Shown: positions 61,063 through 64,000 of the stretch, in pieces
How positions within the stretch are numbered: the stretch's first letter is position 1
Layout: every line of letters begins with the position of its first letter
Source of the DNA: Aphanomyces cochlioides
Taxonomy: Eukaryota > Oomycota > Saprolegniomycetes > Saprolegniales > Verrucalvaceae
Length of the DNA: 64,000 bases
Direction of reading: 5' to 3'
NCBI GenBank assembly: GCA_019828595.1
Contig: JAHQRK010000022.1
Location: 186,001-250,000 of the forward strand
The notes under the pieces: generated by a model
The model's database searches: none
Seen by the model: the letters and a program-made list of their open reading frames with translations, nothing else
What the model was told of the DNA's origin: nothing
Made by a program: the position numbers and the translations under genes

Positions 61063-63520
61063 GGGAAGCGATCGTTGTGAGATCCGCTAGGTCGCCGTGA
61101 ATTAAAGTAGGTTCGCTTGGGTGAAACATGACTTGATTGTGGAGAGTGATATCCAAATCGTTGCTTTCGTGTAGTTGAAGGATTTTTGTCATGATGTGAC
61201 ACATCGATTCTCCGTCGCCAGTGTACATGAATTCCATTCTGTTCCATATGTGGAGGCCAAGGTCGGTGTACATCAGGAGTGACATGAGCGTTTCGGAGGA
61301 TAGACTGCGTTTACCAAGGCGAGAGGGTAACGCTGTCACTGGACTTTTTGTTGAGGCCAAAATTGCCGCATCGCTATTGAAATATAGTGGAGCATGAACT
61401 GCCATCAATACTTCTGCAATGGCCAGCACTTCTTCGACTTCAACTCTGTTGAGGACGATGTCATCATCGGTGATGATTGCCTCGATGAGTGGGAGGTTGT
61501 TGACCATCTTCTGGTCACTGAACACCGAGATCACGTGGTCGTGAGTGATTGGAGTGCCGAATGTTGCCTCGTAGAGCTGACCAAAAGATTTTGTGCCACC
61601 ACCAGACGCTCTTAGCCAACGATTAAGCAGTCGAAGACGAACAAAGTATTCGAAGCTGTCACGATTGGAGACAAAAATTTGGTGCAGTTGCAGTCCAAAT
61701 TCGATTGGCGCACGTTCTAGATGGATGCAGATCGTGTCAACACGCCCGTCCGTAATCAATTTCAATAAGTTGAAGGAATCGTGCGCTAACGCTTCCTTAA
61801 CTTGGGCCGGGATATGTTGTGGTGCGTTTTGAGCCTTGGTGTCAAGGTCGTTGAGCTCGGCAAGTATGGCATCGAGAGACTTCTCAAACCTTTGGATTGA
61901 GCCCTCGTGGGGTTTGATCCCGCTAATGAACTCTTCAGCGGCAACGTGCACCTTGTCACCAGATTTGAGTGTCAGCTTTGGAACAATTACTTTGACAGTG
62001 GTGTTGCCAACTGTCGTTTCGTGTTCCTCGGGCTCAACATTAGCGCGTTCGTCCAGAGCCGCAAACATGTTCGGGGAGATCCAAGGACGATCAGGAGCTG
62101 GGATTGAGCCAGCGGAGATTGGGGTTTTCTTTCTTTTGCCTGTAGTTTGAACTTCAGTCCATTCCTTGTTGCTGTCTCGGGTCGTTTTCTGCCGTTTGGC
62201 AGTGGATGTCGAGACAGCGGCGTCTCCCCGTGGGCGGTGAGGGGTTGCGTGAAGTCCATGTTGGGTGGCGATTACATCGAGGTCAAGGCGCGCGAGCTTC
62301 TTGTCACGGTAAAACCATCCTTGACCAAACACGCGGAGGCACCGACCCTTGAAAATGAATTCTTCAATTGATCGACCGTCATTGTGCATAGATTCGGGTA
62401 TAGCTGTCCCTTCAAAATACAAGCGATAACGAGAGCTAGCCAAGCCAGTCGTCGAGGAAACTGTGGAGTATGAGCCCCACAAAAAGCGCGGCTCAAGCTT
62501 TGACATGATGCTGAACATGAGACGTTCTTCATCCTGTCCTTGGAGACCAGATGGGATATCGATGAAATATCCATCAAGTATATGGGGCTCTGTCATGACA
62601 AATCTCTGAGAGCTGCCATCCTTTGCCACTTGGATCTTGAGAGAGACTCCACGCAGCTTTTTAAGAGCATCTTCAGAGGCTATGCCCCACTTGAGAAGAC
62701 GATTGGAGACATCTTTCTCGCACTTGATGACATCGACAAATGCATCGTCCAAATCAAGCGCTTGGTTGTCAAACAATAGAGATGTCATTGCCTTGGAGAT
62801 GTCGATGTATTTGGTGTATTGGCCAGTGGACATTTGTAGCCAGCCAACAACATCTCTGGGGGAATGTTTTTGGATGGGCAAAGTGTCGTCAAACGTGAGA
62901 GATCCTGTCGCGCGTTTTTGCAACAAGGACGCCAGCTCGGCCATAGTTGGTCGATAATGGCCGACGTCACTGTTCCGCTGAGCCTTGGCAGATTTAGCTC
63001 TCTGCTTGGCTTGGAATTCCCACACGCATTCGTTTGGCTTTTTGGTCGAGGTGTTCGACTCGGGTGGTATTGGCGCGGAGCGTGTTGTAGCAGGAGGCGA
63101 GGCATCGATTTGAGCTTCAGGCTCCATTTCCACATCAACATTGGTGTCGCGAATCGATTGGTCTTCAGAGCGCGGCTCCAGCTCAGTGGCTTGAGTAATC
63201 GGTGGGGTATGTGGTTGGTTGTTGTTGGAGATATCCTCTATGTCTTCATCAGGCATCGGAGAAACATTATCCTTGTTGACAGTTTTGTCGCTGGTACGAG
63301 CGCTTGGTAATGGCACGCGACCACCGAGTGTAGCAAGACGTATGGGCGGTTGAGCAGCAGGCGGAGTTTTGTCGATGATTGAGTCAGGTTCATCGTCATC
63401 ATCATCGTCAACAATCACCTCCATGATACTAGAAGCGTCCGAGGTATTGCGAAAGGGAGAGGCAGAAAAAGCTGAGGGCTTGTGTGCATGAGCACGGCTG
63501 GAAGAGCGGGTAGTCGCCAT
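61055..63520 (-). CDS. tPhe-B ORF1 protein (821 aa) in B-9
   Basis: This is intact and nearly identical to the AB-2 copy, with differences such as Ala for Met after TTRS and Thr for Met after KRQK. The frame starts at ATG 63520 (MATTRSS), 51 nt from the element end. It ends in SRG-TAA; the same bases read in another frame start the ORF2 stretch AKVVAAG. Confidence 0.88.
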   Translation of the reverse strand: MATTRSSSRAHAHKPSAFSASPFRNTSDASSIMEVIVDDDDDDEPDSIIDKTPPAAQPPIRLATLGGRVPLPSARTSDKTVNKDNVSPMPDEDIEDISNNNQPHTPPITQATELEPRSEDQSIRDTNVDVEMEPEAQIDASPPATTRSAPIPPESNTSTKKPNECVWEFQAKQRAKSAKAQRNSDVGHYRPTMAELASLLQKRATGSLTFDDTLPIQKHSPRDVVGWLQMSTGQYTKYIDISKAMTSLLFDNQALDLDDAFVDVIKCEKDVSNRLLKWGIASEDALKKLRGVSLKIQVAKDGSSQRFVMTEPHILDGYFIDIPSGLQGQDEERLMFSIMSKLEPRFLWGSYSTVSSTTGLASSRYRLYFEGTAIPESMHNDGRSIEEFIFKGRCLRVFGQGWFYRDKKLARLDLDVIATQHGLHATPHRPRGDAAVSTSTAKRQKTTRDSNKEWTEVQTTGKRKKTPISAGSIPAPDRPWISPNMFAALDERANVEPEEHETTVGNTTVKVIVPKLTLKSGDKVHVAAEEFISGIKPHEGSIQRFEKSLDAILAELNDLDTKAQNAPQHIPAQVKEALAHDSFNLLKLITDGRVDTICIHLERAPIEFGLQLHQIFVSNRDSFEYFVRLRLLNRWLRASGGGTKSFGQLYEATFGTPITHDHVISVFSDQKMVNNLPLIEAIITDDDIVLNRVEVEEVLAIAEVLMAVHAPLYFNSDAAILASTKSPVTALPSRLGKRSLSSETLMSLLMYTDLGLHIWNRMEFMYTGDGESMCHIMTKILQLHESNDLDITLHNQVMFHPSEPTLIHGDLADLTTIASRG

Positions 63521-63556
63521 GTTGTCAGTTTTGGACAGTGGTACTGCGGGGTAGCT

Positions 63557-63573
63557 GGCAAATTGGAAACTGC
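63557..63573 (-). promoter_or_regulatory. Element B-9 initiator plus flanking promoter region
   Basis: AGTTTCCAATTTGCC begins at 63571, preceded by the tRNA-derived GC. It is the same in both families. Confidence 0.55.
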
Positions 63574-63585
63574 CGCGATAGCTCA
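63572..63585 (+). repeat. 14-nt tRNA-Phe stub between B-9 and B-10
   Basis: GCCGCGATAGCTCA separates two tPhe-B copies. Confidence 0.93.
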
Positions 63586-64000
63586 ATGTCAATGGGGAGT
63601 CTATTTGTAGTTAATGTAAACTACAAACTAATATTGCCCGAAGGCTCATCCCATTTCAAATGGTAGGCTGAATTGGAAATCAATTTGGCTTTTCGTTTTC
63701 TTGATTCGCTTCGACGTTGGGACTTCGATTTCTTCGGTGTTTGTAAGCTAACACGGCGAATATGTCGGATAAAACTGACTCTTGGCATCTGACCCAGGGG
63801 GTATACATTTTCATTGTCTTGGATCATACATAGACTTCGGTCTATGCAGCGCTTGTATCGCTTGGCGAGGACCCAGCAATGGGATGTTGAATCAGTGACA
63901 GAAACAACCAAGAATTCTCCGTCAGGCTCATCCAATATCGCTCTACAGATATCACGAATTGGATCACCCACCGATTGCTTGAGCAGTTTACGGGAGAATA
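63586..64000 (-). mobile_element. tPhe-B copy B-10, 3' end only (runs off the window)
   Basis: The 3' UTR with hairpin (63604-63627) and the C-terminal part of ORF3 are present. It differs from B-4 and B-9 by a small indel-substitution block at about 63656-63663. Confidence 0.9.
63621..64000 (-). CDS. tPhe-B ORF3, partial, with a C-terminal extension, in B-10
   Basis: This is the C-terminal part including the His and Asp of the putative protease triad. The usual TAG stop after SNSA is changed (TTTCAAATGGTAGG for TTTCCAACTGCTAGG on the plus strand). The frame then reads 14 codons further, into the 3' UTR hairpin. One Gln-to-Lys change lies near the window edge. The N-terminal part is outside the window. 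Confidence 0.8.
   Translation of the reverse strand, partial: FSRKLLKQSVGDPIRDICRAILDEPDGEFLVVSVTDSTSHCWVLAKRYKRCIDRSLCMIQDNENVYPLGQMPRVSFIRHIRRVSLQTPKKSKSQRRSESRKRKAKLISNSAYHLKWDEPSGNISL

Larger units (their letters stand above)
55442..63571 (-). mobile_element. tPhe-B copy B-9, full length (8,130 bp)
   Basis: This is the only end-to-end tPhe-B copy in the window. In element order it has ORF1, ORF2 (one-base frameshift), ORF3 and a 78-nt 3' UTR. The 5'-terminal 35 nt are identical to tPhe-A. The 3' UTR shares only short blocks (CAATGGGGAG, CTAATATTGCC, GGCTCATCCCA). Protein similarity to tPhe-A is clear throughout ORF1 and ORF2; ORF3 has no tPhe-A counterpart. Confidence 0.94.

Noticed and set aside
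1..64000. LTR retrotransposon interpretation of the tandem elements
   Set aside because: There are no long terminal repeats, integrase, protease-RT-RNaseH order or primer-binding site; 5' truncation and variable 14-15 bp duplications fit target-primed insertion.

Overview
This is eukaryotic repeat DNA, probably from an oomycete. The window holds no bacterial-type operons. It contains three complete tRNA-Phe(GAA) genes, a fourth that is broken, and ten copies or part-copies of two related families of APE-type (L1/Tx1-like) non-LTR retrotransposons, labelled here tPhe-A and tPhe-B (working names). The oomycete assignment is an inference. The first 15 nt of every full-length element match the oomycete initiator plus flanking promoter region (CAWTTTNYY), and the reverse transcriptase proteins look oomycete-like.

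Layout. All tRNA genes are on the + strand and all retrotransposons on the - strand. Each tRNA-Phe gene is followed by the same 1,051-bp spacer (2042-3092, 20556-21606, 31230-32280, 47037-48087), so the host locus was a tandem tRNA-Phe/spacer repeat. Every tRNA unit has been invaded at one position, between nt 14 and 15 of the tRNA, inside the A box. The element copies are: A-1 (1-1968, partial), chimera AB-2 (3107-10622), A-3 (10637-17961), 5'-truncated B-4 (17976-20482), A-5 (21621-28946), A-6 (32295-39621), A-7 (39636-46963), A-8 (48102-55427), B-9 (55442-63571) and B-10 (63586-64000, partial). A different 2.19-kb insertion (28994-31186) splits the third tRNA with a 17-bp duplication.

How it works (inference from the junctions). 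The target-site duplication is GCCGCGATAGCTCA, exactly nt 1-14 of the tRNA. An insertion therefore leaves a 14-nt stub on the 3' side of the element and rebuilds a complete 73-nt tRNA on the 5' side. The rebuilt gene can be hit again, so elements stack head to tail with a 14-nt tRNA stub between neighbours, and the element next to the tRNA is the newest. The first base of the element is the predicted transcription start, and the complement of the tRNA's first G supplies the -1 C of the initiator.

Coding content. tPhe-A (7,326 bp) has a 52-nt leader, ORF1 (999 aa), an overlapping ORF2 (1,384 aa: APE endonuclease, RT, C-terminal zinc-binding region) and a 157-nt 3' UTR. A-5 and A-8 have both frames intact. 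tPhe-B (about 8.1 kb) has ORF1 (821 aa), ORF2 (about 1,371 aa without frameshift) and a third ORF of about 404 aa. ORF3 looks like a chromodomain fused to a papain-fold-like cysteine protease domain and is the most unusual protein in the window. The spacers carry a possible decayed zinc-finger gene but no intact protein gene.
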